Origin: Thalassobius sp047123305
GTDB taxonomy: Bacteria > Pseudomonadota > Alphaproteobacteria > Rhodobacterales > Rhodobacteraceae
DNA length: 64,000 bases
Assembly: GCF_047123305.1 (NCBI RefSeq)
Contig: NZ_CP138918.1
Location: 1,674,001-1,738,000 of the forward strand
Reading direction: 5' to 3'
A program made the translations under genes and the position numbers. Under the pieces are notes generated by a model. The model did no database searches. It saw nothing but the letters and a program-made list of their open reading frames with translations, and was not told the DNA's origin. Positions 24,862 to 34,309 of the stretch are shown here, one piece after another; positions within the stretch are counted from its first letter, which is position 1; every line of letters starts with the position of its first letter.

Positions 24862-27318
24862 TCAAGTTCCGCGACGCTTGGCCCTGAGGGTTGGGTCGGC
24901 CTCGGTTGGATCTTCCGGCCAAGGGTGGCGCGGGTAACGCCCGCGCATGTCTTTGCGCACATCTGCATAGGAACTGGCCCAGAAACCGGGGATGTCCGTT
25001 GTGGTCTGCACCGGACGCTGCGCTGGTGACAAAAGCGTGACCCGCAACGGTGTACGGCCGACCATCGGGTGGGTTGTCTGGCCGAACATTTCCTGCAGGC
25101 GCAGGCTGATCTCTGGCATTTCGCCGGAATAATCAATCGGGATCTGCCGTCCCAGCGGTGTAGTGAAATGCGCGGGTGCGGCCTTATCGAGTGCCTGCAT
25201 CTGGTTCCAGTCCAACATGGCCCGCAGCGCATTGAGGATGTCGAACTTCTTCCACTGGTCGGCGTTTTTCACCCCGCCCAGATGGGGCAACAGCCAGTCC
25301 TCGATCCCGTCCATCAGAGCGCCTTCGGACAGGTCTGGCAGGTCCGGCAGCGCATCCCGCACCAGCATCACCCGGGCGATAAACCGTTTCGCGGCGTCCG
25401 AAGGGCGCAGCCCCAGATCGCGCACCCCGTCCAGCATCGCCTCGGCCACGGCATCGCTTGAGGCGTCTTTCCAGATGCGGTCATCCAGCGCCACGGTGCC
25501 GAACCGCTCTTGCCGCCGGGCAATCACCCGACGTTCGCGTTTTGACCATGCGCAGCTGTCGACCCAGCTGATCTGGTCGGCATAAAGGCTGCGCACCTCA
25601 GCCTCGGAGATCTGGATCGCCTGCCGGATCTTGGCTTCCCGCGGGTTGCCGTCCAGATCGGTGGCCACGATCAAACGGCAGCCGGCCAATGGGTCGTGAT
25701 CCTCCATCACCGCACCTTTGCCCCCCGATAGGACAAAACGGGCGGCATCCCCTTTGCGGCGCAAGCCAATGCGGTCGGGGTAGGCCACTGCGGCCAGTTC
25801 TGCGTCGGAATAGCCGCCATCTGATTTGCCAGCCTGACGGGCCAGCCGCTTGGCCTCTTGTTTGATCCGTTCGACCGCGCCGCGATTGGCGGCATGGGGA
25901 TGGCGATCACTGTAGTTGCGGAAATCACGCACCGCTGCCATGCGCAGCGCCAGATCCGCCGGTGCGGACCGCGCCAAGGGATCGCGATCGGCCAGAAGGG
26001 CCGCCAGAGGCGCGGCCTCAGGGCCTGCAACGGTTAGCATATGGGCCAGTCGCGGATGCAGCGGTAGGGCGGCAATGCGGCGGCCGTGTTCAGTGATCCG
26101 GCCCGCCGCATCCAACGCGCCCAGCATCCGCAACAGCGCCTGCGCCTCGGCATAAGTGCCCGCATTGGGCGGCGTCAGGAAGGCCAGGTCACCAGGCCCC
26201 GCCCCCCAAAGCGCCAGTTCCATCGCGAGCCCCGAAAGGTCTGCGGTGTCAATCTCAGCCGGTGGGAAGGGTTGCAGCCCGCCTTCTTCCCCCTTGGTCC
26301 ACAGCCGGTAACAGGTGCCCTCGGCCACACGGCCTGCGCGCCCGGCACGCTGGGTCGCCTCGGCCTTGGTCACCTTTTCCGTCACCAGGCGCGACATGCC
26401 TGATCCGGGATCAAATCGGGCGCGACGCGCGCGGCCCGCATCCACCACGACCCGCACATCCTGAATGGTCAGCGAGGTTTCCGCGATGGAGGTCGCCAGC
26501 ACCACCTTGCGGCCCTGTTTCGAAGGCTCAATCGCGGCGCGTTGCTTGGCAAACTCCATGGCGCCAAACAACATATGCAGTGAACAGTCCGACGGCAGCC
26601 GATCCTTAAGCAGTGCCTCGGTGCGGCGGATCTCGCCTTCGCCGGGCAGGAAAACCAACACTCCGCCATCGCGGTCAGCAACCGCATGGGTGACCAACTT
26701 GGCGACCTCTTCCGGCAGGCGATGTTTTGGCGGCAAGGGCCGGTCGAGCCATTTCAGATCCACCGGATAGGCCCGCCCTTCGGAGGTTATCACCGGCACG
26801 TCGCCCATGATCCCCGCCACCGGTTCTGCGTCCAAAGTGGCTGACATTGCCAACAGGATCAGGTCATCGCGCAGCGCCTCGGCAATCTCCAGACACAGAG
26901 CCAGGCCCAGATCGGCGGTGAGGGAGCGTTCGTGAAACTCGTCAAAGATCACCGCGCCGATGCCCGTGAGTTCAGGGTCAGACTGGATCATCCGGGTCAG
27001 GATGCCCTCGGTCACCACTTCAATCCGGGTGGCGGCTGAGCGTTTGCTTTCACCACGAATGCGGTAACCCACGGTCTGGCCTAGCGGTTCGCCCAAGGTC
27101 TGCGCCATGCGTTCTGCCGCGGCGCGTGCCGCCAGGCGGCGCGGTTCCAGCATCAGGATGCGGCCTTCGGTCAGCCCCGCCTCAAGCATGGCCAGCGGCA
27201 CCACAGTGGTTTTCCCCGCGCCGGGCGGCGCCTGCAACACCGCACGCCCTCGCGCCTTCAGCGCAGAGATCAGATCGGGCAGGGCGTCGTGGATCGGCAG
27301 TTGGGTCAATTGGGACAT
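24862..27318 (-). CDS. hrpB: ATP-dependent helicase HrpB
   Basis: 818 residues, a DEAH-type superfamily 2 RNA helicase. Walker A QAPPGAGKTT at about residue 30, DEFHE (motif II) about 120, SAT (LLAMSATLD) about 155, and QRAGRAGRV (motif VI) about 335, followed by the helicase-associated and HrpB C-terminal domains. Cellular role is not well defined. The open frame extends upstream to 27540, but homologous sequence starts at MSQLTQLPIHDAL, and an AGCAGGG precedes ATG 27318; ATG 27336 is the other possibility. Divergent from meaB. Confidence 0.93.
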   Translation of the reverse strand: MSQLTQLPIHDALPDLISALKARGRAVLQAPPGAGKTTVVPLAMLEAGLTEGRILMLEPRRLAARAAAERMAQTLGEPLGQTVGYRIRGESKRSAATRIEVVTEGILTRMIQSDPELTGIGAVIFDEFHERSLTADLGLALCLEIAEALRDDLILLAMSATLDAEPVAGIMGDVPVITSEGRAYPVDLKWLDRPLPPKHRLPEEVAKLVTHAVADRDGGVLVFLPGEGEIRRTEALLKDRLPSDCSLHMLFGAMEFAKQRAAIEPSKQGRKVVLATSIAETSLTIQDVRVVVDAGRARRARFDPGSGMSRLVTEKVTKAEATQRAGRAGRVAEGTCYRLWTKGEEGGLQPFPPAEIDTADLSGLAMELALWGAGPGDLAFLTPPNAGTYAEAQALLRMLGALDAAGRITEHGRRIAALPLHPRLAHMLTVAGPEAAPLAALLADRDPLARSAPADLALRMAAVRDFRNYSDRHPHAANRGAVERIKQEAKRLARQAGKSDGGYSDAELAAVAYPDRIGLRRKGDAARFVLSGGKGAVMEDHDPLAGCRLIVATDLDGNPREAKIRQAIQISEAEVRSLYADQISWVDSCAWSKRERRVIARRQERFGTVALDDRIWKDASSDAVAEAMLDGVRDLGLRPSDAAKRFIARVMLVRDALPDLPDLSEGALMDGIEDWLLPHLGGVKNADQWKKFDILNALRAMLDWNQMQALDKAAPAHFTTPLGRQIPIDYSGEMPEISLRLQEMFGQTTHPMVGRTPLRVTLLSPAQRPVQTTTDIPGFWASSYADVRKDMRGRYPRHPWPEDPTEADPTLRAKRRGT

Positions 27319-27435
27319 GCCCTGCTTATCCGTCATGGCGGGCGCGGGGTAAAGCCGCAGGCGGGCTCCAGCACTGGACAGCGACGTCCCGCCTTGGCAG
27401 AAACGCGGCAAGGAAGCGGCGCAGCAGGGGGCGGT

Positions 27436-28416
27436 ATGGATATTCAGGGCTTGAGCGACAAGGTTGTGGCACAGGACCGTCGGGCCTTGGCTCGCGCCAT
27501 CACCCTGGTGGAAAGCAGCCGCGAAGATCACCGTGCGCAAGCCGCCGCGTTGGTTGAGGAAATTCGCCGCAAAGCCCCGTATCAGGCGGTGCGCATTGGC
27601 CTGTCGGGCACGCCGGGGGTGGGGAAATCCACCTTTATCGAAAGCTTTGGCACCTTACTGACCGAACAGGGTTTGCGGGTGGCGGTGCTGGCGGTGGATC
27701 CCAGTTCGGCGCGTTCTGGCGGCTCGATCCTTGGTGACAAAACCCGGATGGAGCGGCTCAGCCGCAATCCCAACGCCTTTATCCGGCCTTCGCCCAGCCA
27801 GACCCACCTTGGTGGTGTGGCGCGGCGCACCCGCGAGGCGGTAGCGCTTTGTGAAGGGGCTGGGTTTGACGTCATCCTGATTGAGACCGTGGGCGTGGGC
27901 CAGTCGGAAACCGTTGTGGCGGAAATGTCGGACCTGTTCATCCTGCTGCTGGCCCCCGCGGGCGGTGATGAGTTGCAGGGGGTGAAACGCGGTATCATGG
28001 AAATGGCCGATATCATCCTTGTAAACAAGGCCGATGGCGATCTGAAAGCCACGGCAACCCGCACCTGCGCTGACTATTCCGGTGCCCTGCGCCTGTTGCG
28101 CAAACGGCCGCAGGACCCAGACGGGTTCCCCAAGGCGATGACCGTTTCGGCGCTGGAGGAGGATGGGCTGACCAAAGCCTGGGAGGAAATGTGTGCCCTG
28201 ACCGATTGGCGACGGGAGAACGGGCATTTCGAAGGCCGTCGCGCTGCGCAATCGCGGTTCTGGTTTGAAGAAGAGGTGAAGCAAGTATTGCTGGCGCAGT
28301 TGCAATCCCCCACTGCCCGCGCCGCGATGGATCAGCTGGGCATGGATGTCGCCAATGGGGCCGCCAGCCCCACGGCAGCAGCGCAGCGGATGTTGCAGAA
28401 CCTGTCCAAACGCTGA
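27436..28416 (+). CDS. meaB: Methylmalonyl-CoA mutase-associated GTPase MeaB
   Basis: 326 residues of the G3E/ArgK family. It loads and protects the B12 cofactor of methylmalonyl-CoA mutase using GTP. Walker A GTPGVGKST (about residue 58), DPSSARSGGSILGDKTRM as the family hallmark, ETVGVGQSE (Walker B/switch), and NKAD for guanine recognition. ATG 27436 follows a GGGGGCGG. The mutase itself is not in the window, while the epimerase mce is at 6.8 kb. Confidence 0.95.
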   Translation: MDIQGLSDKVVAQDRRALARAITLVESSREDHRAQAAALVEEIRRKAPYQAVRIGLSGTPGVGKSTFIESFGTLLTEQGLRVAVLAVDPSSARSGGSILGDKTRMERLSRNPNAFIRPSPSQTHLGGVARRTREAVALCEGAGFDVILIETVGVGQSETVVAEMSDLFILLLAPAGGDELQGVKRGIMEMADIILVNKADGDLKATATRTCADYSGALRLLRKRPQDPDGFPKAMTVSALEEDGLTKAWEEMCALTDWRRENGHFEGRRAAQSRFWFEEEVKQVLLAQLQSPTARAAMDQLGMDVANGAASPTAAAQRMLQNLSKR

Positions 28417-28564
28417 GACGCCACATCTGTTGTTTGCAAGGGGACAAGAAGACAACTTCAGTCTGAATGTCACCCCGCCTTTTCTTGTTGTGCGACCAAA
28501 AAACTGCGTGACAGAGGCCAAGGGTTGCGCTAGCAATTCCCCACCAACTGACGGAGGCATATAG

Positions 28565-28625
28565 ATGTATCAAGGAATCCCACACACCTTTTCCTAAGGT
28601 AGCCGGTTCCTTTGTGTCGGCTACC
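28565..28625 (+). other. Possible leader peptide plus hairpin before the ABC exporter
   Basis: GGAGG lies seven bases before ATG 28565, which opens a ten-codon frame MYQGIPHTFS ending TAA at 28597. The next base starts a perfect 8-bp hairpin, GGTAGCCG (28598-28605) with CGGCTACC (28618-28625). No U-run follows. It lies in the 340-base gap between meaB and the ABC gene, which holds nothing else I can identify. Confidence 0.35.
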
Positions 28626-28756
28626 GAAAGCCGCCGCACCGTATCTTCGCATACATCTTTGCCCGTTTTTTCTGACAATCAGTCCCGTCACGCAGCCCCT
28701 TAAAACCTGTTTTGGTCCCTGGACTCTGTGACGTTTTAGCCCCCGTAGGTCCCGTC

Positions 28757-30676
28757 ATGTTCCGACTTTTCGAAAACCTTGTTGATCCTTTTGCCTCTTT
28801 CGATGAGGCCACACCGCCCAAGACGCTTTGGGCTTATTTGAAAACGCAGTTTGGTCCGTTCCAGAAATGGATGGTTGCGATGGCAATCACCGGTGTCCTT
28901 GTGGCGCTGGTCGAGACCGGGCTGATCTTTTACTCGGGCCGGTTGATCGACCTGCTGGGCGGCAATACGCCTGACCAGCTGTTTGAAAATCACGGCTCCG
29001 AGCTGATCCTTGCTGGCCTGTTCATCCTGATGATCCGGCCCCTGTTCATTGCCATTAACCACCTGTTTCTGGAACAGCTCCTTGCGGGCAATATGCAGGA
29101 ACAGGTGCGCTGGCGGGCGCATAAACATCTGCTGGGGCAGTCCACCAGCTTCTTCCAGAATGATTTTGCCGGGCGGCTATCGAACCGGGTGATGCAGATG
29201 GGCGGCGCGGTGGAGGATGCCACCTATATGGCTTTTGAGGGCATCTGGTATTCGCTGACCTATGTGGTGTCGGCGGCGCTGATCCTGTCGGGGGTGCATC
29301 CGTTGCTGGCGGTGCCGCTGCTGGTCTGGGTGGTGATCTATGTGATCTACGTCCGCTATATCGCCGTGCGGGTTGCCCATGCGTCTGAGAAGTGGTCGGG
29401 CGCGCGCTCGATGGTGACGGCGCGGGTGGTGGACGCCTATTCCAACATTGAAACCATCAAGCTGTTTGCCGATGAAGGCGCCGAAGAACGTTATGTTCTG
29501 TCGGCCATGCGCCGTCTGCGGTTGCGATTCCAGCGTTTCCTGCGGTTGATGACCGAGCTGAGCTTTGGCCTGAATGTGATCAACGGGGTGCTGATCCTCA
29601 GCATGATGAGCCCTGCCGTCTGGCTTTGGTCCAACGGGGTGATCTCGGTGGGTGAGGTTGCGGCAGCTTCGGCGCTGACCATTCGTCTAAATGGCATGTC
29701 CGGTTGGATCATGTGGGTGACGGTGCGCCTGTTCGAACATGCGGGTGTGATCCGCGAAGGTTTGGAAAGTGTGGCGGTGCCGCATGATGTGACCGACGTG
29801 GAGGCGGCGCCGACGCTGGCCGTCGACAGGGCCGGGATCGAGTTCCGTGATGTCAGCCACCACTATGGCAAAGGTCGTGGCGGATTGGATCACGTCAGCC
29901 TGTCGATTGCACCGGGGCAGAAGGTTGGTCTGGTTGGCCGGTCGGGGGCGGGGAAATCCTCGCTGGTGAACTTGCTGTTGCGGTTCCGTGATGCCGAGAA
30001 AGGGCAGATCCTGATCGACGGTCAGGACATCCGCACGGTCAAACAGACCTCACTGCGGCAACAGATCGGAATGGTCAGCCAGGACAATTCCCTGCTGCAC
30101 CGTTCGATCCGCGCCAACATCCTTTATGGCCGTCAGAACGCCACCGAGGCCGAGATGATGGCCGCCGCTGCACGGGCCGAAGCGCATGCGTTCATTCAGA
30201 CGCTGGAAGATCCCAAAGGCCGGATGGGCTACAACGCCCATGTCGGTGAACGGGGGGTGAAACTTTCGGGCGGGCAGCGTCAGCGGGTGGCGATTGCACG
30301 GGTGATCCTGAAAGACGCCCCCATTCTGGTGCTGGACGAGGCCACCTCGGCGCTGGACAGCGAGGTCGAGGCCGCCATTCAGGATACGCTCTTTGGGTTG
30401 ATGGAGGGCAAGACGGTGATCGCCATTGCCCACCGCCTGTCCACCATCGCACAGATGGACCGCATTGTGGTGATGGATGAGGGCCGTGTGATCGAGGATG
30501 GCAGCCATGATGAGTTGTTGGCGCTTGGCGGGGTCTATGCAGGCCTCTGGGCGCGGCAGTCAGGTGGTTTCATTGGCGGGCTGGACGCAGGTGAAACCGG
30601 AGATGGCGGCGAAAGCGGGAAGGAATCAGGCAAGGCGTCGGATCTGGCCCTTGACCTCCCTACTGATTCCGCCTAA
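28757..30676 (+). CDS. ABC transporter, fused membrane and ATPase domains
   Basis: 639 residues: an N-terminal six-helix exporter domain (about 35-340) and a C-terminal nucleotide-binding domain. Walker A GRSGAGKSS, signature LSGGQRQR, Walker B ILVLDEATSALD and the switch His in AIAHRLST are all present, so the ATPase should be active as a homodimer. The YFQ-like SFFQNDFAGRLSNRVMQ is the coupling-helix region of lipid/multidrug exporters (MsbA-like). A Gly/Glu/Ser-rich tail ends the protein. The Shine-Dalgarno sequence before ATG 28757 is weak (TAGGT), in keeping with possible leader control. Confidence 0.92.
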   Translation: MFRLFENLVDPFASFDEATPPKTLWAYLKTQFGPFQKWMVAMAITGVLVALVETGLIFYSGRLIDLLGGNTPDQLFENHGSELILAGLFILMIRPLFIAINHLFLEQLLAGNMQEQVRWRAHKHLLGQSTSFFQNDFAGRLSNRVMQMGGAVEDATYMAFEGIWYSLTYVVSAALILSGVHPLLAVPLLVWVVIYVIYVRYIAVRVAHASEKWSGARSMVTARVVDAYSNIETIKLFADEGAEERYVLSAMRRLRLRFQRFLRLMTELSFGLNVINGVLILSMMSPAVWLWSNGVISVGEVAAASALTIRLNGMSGWIMWVTVRLFEHAGVIREGLESVAVPHDVTDVEAAPTLAVDRAGIEFRDVSHHYGKGRGGLDHVSLSIAPGQKVGLVGRSGAGKSSLVNLLLRFRDAEKGQILIDGQDIRTVKQTSLRQQIGMVSQDNSLLHRSIRANILYGRQNATEAEMMAAAARAEAHAFIQTLEDPKGRMGYNAHVGERGVKLSGGQRQRVAIARVILKDAPILVLDEATSALDSEVEAAIQDTLFGLMEGKTVIAIAHRLSTIAQMDRIVVMDEGRVIEDGSHDELLALGGVYAGLWARQSGGFIGGLDAGETGDGGESGKESGKASDLALDLPTDSA

Positions 30677-30770
30677 TGACGCCGAACGGAATTCTGGGCA
30701 CCGCTACTAGCGGTTCCCTTTTATGTTGAAGGGGTCTTCTAGCGCCCCGCGAAGAGACGAGGATAGACCC

Positions 30771-31058
30771 ATGTCGCGCCGTTGCGAACTGACCGGTAAA
30801 GGCCCGATGACTGGCAACAATGTCAGCCACGCCAACAACAAAACCAAACGCCGTTTCCTGCCGAACCTGAACGACGTTACCCTGCAGTCCGAGGCCCTGG
30901 GCCGCGGTTTCAAACTGCGCATTTCGGCTGCAGCTCTGCGCTCGGTTGACCACCGCGGTGGTCTGGACGCGTTCCTGGCGAAAGCCAAAGACGTTGAGCT
31001 GTCGGACAACGCGCTGAAGATCAAGAAGCAGATCGCGAAGGCACAAGCCTCCGCCTAA
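30771..31058 (+). CDS. rpmB: 50S ribosomal protein L28
   Basis: 95 residues: MSRRCELTGKGPMTGNNVSHANNKTKRRF is the L28 opening (quoted in two parts: MSRRCELTGKGPMTG and NNVSHANNKTKRRF), and the C-terminus is the longer alphaproteobacterial form. Part of the large ribosomal subunit. GAGG lies nine bases before ATG 30771. It stands alone with its own terminator. No zinc-binding CxxC pair is present, so it is the zinc-independent type. Confidence 0.97.
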   Translation: MSRRCELTGKGPMTGNNVSHANNKTKRRFLPNLNDVTLQSEALGRGFKLRISAAALRSVDHRGGLDAFLAKAKDVELSDNALKIKKQIAKAQASA

Positions 31059-31083
31059 TCTCTTCCGGATCCTTCACGGATTT

Positions 31084-31120
31084 ACAGCCTCACTCCTGCC
31101 GGAGTGGGGCTGTTTCCTTT
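31084..31120 (+). terminator. Rho-independent terminator after rpmB
   Basis: ACAGCCTCACTCC pairs with GGAGTGGGGCTGT (one G-T pair) around TGCC, followed by TTCCTTTTG. Confidence 0.88.
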
Positions 31121-31161
31121 TGCCGCCTTTTCCTTCTATCGGAGAGGGTGTAAGAGGCCTT

Positions 31162-31509
31162 ATGGCACCTTTGCGCTCATATCTGGCAGCCCTGCTGACG
31201 CTGGTGATGGTTCTGACTTCGCAGACCATGGCCGTGGCGCGCGGTATGGAATTGCCGTCGGGCGAAATGGTGCTCTGTATCGGCAGCGGATCCGTAACCG
31301 TCTATGTCGACTCTGACGGCCAGCCCGTTGACGCCCCTCATTATTGCCCGGATTGCGCGGCGGCAGGGTCGCCTGCCGTTCTGACCCATAGCTTCGTTCC
31401 AAATTTGCGTCCTCTGGGACGGGGCGTGGCGATGCGAATCGATCCAGGTGTGGTCTTCACGACCGGAGAGGCGGTACCAGCCAGCGCCAGAGGGCCCCCC
31501 GTCGTTTGA
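31162..31509 (+). CDS. Small exported protein beside the copper chaperone gene
   Basis: 115 residues. The start MAPLRSYLAALLTLVMVLTS is a signal peptide or anchor. The rest holds MVLCIGSGSVTVYVD and HYCPDC, giving Cys/His residues that could bind metal; it is reminiscent of DUF2946-type proteins, but I am not certain of the family. It lies 74 bases before the PCu(A)C copper chaperone gene on the same strand, so a role in periplasmic copper handling is a reasonable guess. AAGAGG lies four bases before ATG 31162. Confidence 0.6.
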   Translation: MAPLRSYLAALLTLVMVLTSQTMAVARGMELPSGEMVLCIGSGSVTVYVDSDGQPVDAPHYCPDCAAAGSPAVLTHSFVPNLRPLGRGVAMRIDPGVVFTTGEAVPASARGPPVV

Positions 31510-31583
31510 TCTGATCACACAAAACCACCGCGCCTGTGAACCGGCGGGGTGACCCTATCAGACAGACTACAGGACAAATGAAT

Positions 31584-32054
31584 ATGTCGATCAAAACCAC
31601 CTTCCTTGCGGCGGCCATCGCTGCTGTTTCCGCCCTGCCTGCCGTTGCCGAAGGCATCATGGTCAAAGACGCCTATGCGCGCGCGGCCACGCCCTTCGCC
31701 AAGACCGGTGCGGCCTTTATGATGATCATGAACCATTCCGATCAGGACGACCGCTTGATCAATGCCTCTGCCGGTGTCGCCAAACGGGTTGAGCTGCACA
31801 CCCACAAAGATATGGGGGAAGGTGTCATGCAGATGATGCATGTGCCCGAAGGCTTTACGGTTGCCGCCGGTGAAATGCTGATGCTGCAACGGGGCGGCAA
31901 ACACGTGATGATGATGGGGCTGACCGAAACCTTCGATCAGGACAAGGTCATCGAGATCACCCTGACCTTTGAAAAGGCCGGTGAGGTGGTTGTTGAAGTG
32001 CCGGTGGACCTCAAGCGGAAACCTGCAGAGGGTGCGCACAAGATGTCCCACTAA
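31584..32054 (+). CDS. Copper chaperone PCu(A)C
   Basis: 156 residues. Signal peptide through about ALPAVAEG, then the PCu(A)C domain: VELHTH with Met residues nearby (VMQMMHV) and later GGKHVMMMGL, which is the H-(x)n-M ... H-x-M copper(I) site. It delivers copper to the CuA centre of cytochrome oxidase in the periplasm. ATG 31584 has AGGA nine bases upstream; ATG 31578 is also in frame but only three bases from that AGGA. Confidence 0.92.
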   Translation: MSIKTTFLAAAIAAVSALPAVAEGIMVKDAYARAATPFAKTGAAFMMIMNHSDQDDRLINASAGVAKRVELHTHKDMGEGVMQMMHVPEGFTVAAGEMLMLQRGGKHVMMMGLTETFDQDKVIEITLTFEKAGEVVVEVPVDLKRKPAEGAHKMSH

Positions 32055-32078
32055 AGGACGACGATCAGCTATCGAAAG

Positions 32079-32099
32079 CGGCCCTGCGGGGCCGTTTTT
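32079..32099 (+). terminator. Terminator after the copper chaperone gene
   Basis: CGGCCC (32079-32084) and GGGCCG (32089-32094) with a TGCG loop, then TTTTTA. Its end overlaps the stop codon of the convergent cobB. Confidence 0.85.
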
Positions 32100-32796
32100 A
32101 TTGCGCCAATACCTCTTCCACCCAGGCTGACACCACATCGGAAGCTTTGCCAAAGCGGGCGTCCGCGAAATCGCTGATGGTGGCGGAGGGTTCCAGGTTC
32201 AGCTCTACCGTATCCGCGCCGTAACGCGCCGCATCCTGCACAAAGGCGGCGGCGGGGTAGACATTGCCGGAGGTGCCGATGGCGACAAACAGATCCGCTG
32301 CCCGCAGCTGGTCCCAGATCGCCTCCATCCCGTAGGGCATTTCGCCAAACCAGACGATATCGGGCCGCGTGGCGGGCTGGTTACAAGCGGGGCAGGGATC
32401 GTTGGGGGCCATGACCAAGGGCGCAGGCCAGCGATGGTCACAGGCGGCACAAAGCGCCCCTGAAAGCGCCCCGTGCATATGCACCACCGCCTTGGATCCC
32501 GCCGCCTCATGCAGGTTGTCGACATTCTGGGTGACGATCAGAACCTCACCGGAAAATTCGGCTTCCAAACGCGCCAGCGCCTGATGGGCGGCATTGGGGC
32601 TGGCCTCAACTGCCTGTGCGCGGCGGGCGTTGTAGAAATCATGCACCAGCTGCGGATTGGCGGCAAAACCTTCAGGGGTGGCGACATCCTCGATCCGGTG
32701 CTGCGCCCAGAGCCCTTCTTCGTCGCGGAAGGTGCCAAGGCCATTTTCGGCGGAGATCCCTGCGCCGGTCAGAACAACGATCTTTTCCACTCTCAT
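32098..32796 (-). CDS. cobB: NAD-dependent protein deacylase (sirtuin)
   Basis: 232 residues. Sirtuin that removes acyl groups from lysines using NAD. Visible are GAGISAENGLGTFRD (NAD-binding), TQNVDNLHE with catalytic H in VHMHGAL, and the two zinc pairs CAAC and CPAC. FYNARR provides the Tyr and Arg typical of the desuccinylase/demalonylase class III sirtuins such as E. coli CobB. AAGGAGG lies about nine bases before ATG 32796. Divergent from the phosphatase gene (62 bases). Confidence 0.94.
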   Translation of the reverse strand: MRVEKIVVLTGAGISAENGLGTFRDEEGLWAQHRIEDVATPEGFAANPQLVHDFYNARRAQAVEASPNAAHQALARLEAEFSGEVLIVTQNVDNLHEAAGSKAVVHMHGALSGALCAACDHRWPAPLVMAPNDPCPACNQPATRPDIVWFGEMPYGMEAIWDQLRAADLFVAIGTSGNVYPAAAFVQDAARYGADTVELNLEPSATISDFADARFGKASDVVSAWVEEVLAQ

Positions 32797-32858
32797 TGGG
32801 AGGGGCCTCCTTGCAGCCGCTTGCCGTGCCGCTACACTCTGCCCCGAAGGAGAAGGTG

Positions 32859-33293
32859 ATGACCAGACGTATCCTCTTTGTCTGCCTTGGAAATATCTGC
32901 CGCTCGCCGATGGCCGAGGGGGTGCTGCGCCACAAAGCGCCGCATCTGTTGGTGGATTCGGCCGGCACCTCGGACTGGCATGCGGGTGATCCGCCCTATG
33001 TGCCAATGCAGCACGCTGCCCTGCGCAAGGGCTACAACATCACCGAACAGGTCTCGCGCCCGTTTCATCCGGTGGATTTTCACCGCTTTGACATGATCCT
33101 GGTGATGGATGGCCGCAATCAGGCTGATGTGGAGGCGCTGCGCCCGCCGGGCAATCTGACACCGGTGAAACGGTTTGCCCCCTTTGCAGGGCGCGACATC
33201 GGCGATGTGCCGGACCCCTATTACACCGGTGAATTTGACGCCGTGGTCGAACTGATCGAGGCGGCGGCGGATGGGTTTCTGGCGACGCTTTAG
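32859..33293 (+). CDS. Low-molecular-weight protein-tyrosine phosphatase
   Basis: 144 residues. Active-site P-loop CLGNICRSP (C-x5-R-S) at residues 9-17 and the general acid in DPYYTGEFD near the C-terminus. It removes phosphate from tyrosine residues; in bacteria often tied to exopolysaccharide kinases, and a capsule block is present in this window, though 27 kb away. AAGGAGAAGG precedes ATG 32859. Confidence 0.94.
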   Translation: MTRRILFVCLGNICRSPMAEGVLRHKAPHLLVDSAGTSDWHAGDPPYVPMQHAALRKGYNITEQVSRPFHPVDFHRFDMILVMDGRNQADVEALRPPGNLTPVKRFAPFAGRDIGDVPDPYYTGEFDAVVELIEAAADGFLATL

Positions 33294-33308
33294 GTGTACA
33301 AACGGCAA

Positions 33309-33366
33309 CCCGCCGCGCGGGGGAGGCACGGCGGGATTTTGAGTATTTCTGACAAGATGAAAGCGT
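33309..33366 (+). terminator. Terminator hairpin with GAGTATTT tail, copy F
   Basis: CCCGCCG (33309-33315) pairs with CGGCGGG (33329-33335), then ATTTTGAGTATTT and GATGAAAGCG. It ends the phosphatase gene and shares its tail with the dispersed elements at 22624, 52266 and 57829. Confidence 0.7.
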
Positions 33367-33370
33367 GGGT

Positions 33371-34234
33371 TCAGCGTGTGCTGGCCGCCCAGTCCCAGTA
33401 AAGCTCTTTCACCCGTTTGGTCATTGGGCCGATGTCATATCTGGTGTCGTCAAAGGCGGTCACCGGGGTGACCTTGTTCATGTTGCCGGACATGAAGACC
33501 TCATCGGCACCGTGGAAATCCTCAAAACTCAGCACAGTTTCATGCACCGTCACGCCATCGGCACGCAGGTTGTCGATGTGGCGCGCACGGGTGATCCCGG
33601 CCAGGAAGGTGCCATTGGGGATCGGGGTGAAGACCTCCCCATCCTTGACCATGAACACATTGGCCGAACCGGTTTCTGCCACGTTGCCCATGGCATCGGC
33701 GACCAGCGCATTGCCGAAACCCTTGGACTTGGCTTCGGCGATCATGCGGGCGTTGTTGGGGTAGAGGCAACCGGCCTTGGCATCCACCACAGCGCTTTCC
33801 AACACGGGGCGGCGGAAGCGGGTGCGGGTCAGGGTTGTCGAGGCGCCTTCGGGGGCCATCGGGATCTGTTCCAGCGAGATGGCAAAACCGGTTTCTTCCG
33901 GTGTGGGCACGATGCCGGTGCTGTCGCCGTGGATGGCCCAGTACATCGGCCGGATATAGACCGCGGCGCCGGGCTCAAAGCCGCGCAAACCGTCCAACAC
34001 GATCTGCTCCATATCGTCGGCGGCGACCGTGGGGTTGATCATCAGCGCCTCGGCCGAGCGGTTGGTGCGGGCGCAGTGTTTGTCGAGATCCGGGGTCAGC
34101 CCGTTCACAAAACGCGCGCCGTCAAACACTGTGGTGCCCAGCCAGGACCCGTGGTCGGCGGCGTTCATCACCGGCAGGTCGCCCTGATGCCAAGTGCCTT
34201 TGAAATAGGTGCGGATGGTATTGCTGAGCGCCAT
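33371..34234 (-). CDS. Branched-chain amino acid aminotransferase-like protein
   Basis: 287 residues of class IV PLP aminotransferases. The Schiff-base Lys lies in VVDAKAGCLYPNNARM (about residue 152), and the cofactor-contact segment is ETGSANVFMVKDG. Such proteins are annotated IlvE, but the PLP loop differs from classical IlvE (AKAGGNY) and related genomes carry a second, more typical copy, so D-amino acid or lyase activity cannot be excluded. ACGGGG stands nine bases before ATG 34234. Convergent with the phosphatase gene. Confidence 0.82.
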   Translation of the reverse strand: MALSNTIRTYFKGTWHQGDLPVMNAADHGSWLGTTVFDGARFVNGLTPDLDKHCARTNRSAEALMINPTVAADDMEQIVLDGLRGFEPGAAVYIRPMYWAIHGDSTGIVPTPEETGFAISLEQIPMAPEGASTTLTRTRFRRPVLESAVVDAKAGCLYPNNARMIAEAKSKGFGNALVADAMGNVAETGSANVFMVKDGEVFTPIPNGTFLAGITRARHIDNLRADGVTVHETVLSFEDFHGADEVFMSGNMNKVTPVTAFDDTRYDIGPMTKRVKELYWDWAASTR

Positions 34235-34309
34235 GGATTGAACCCCGTGATCATGCTGTTTCGTTGCGGCAACCTAGGGGGGAACGAGCTGGGCGTCTAG
34301 GGGGCGCTC

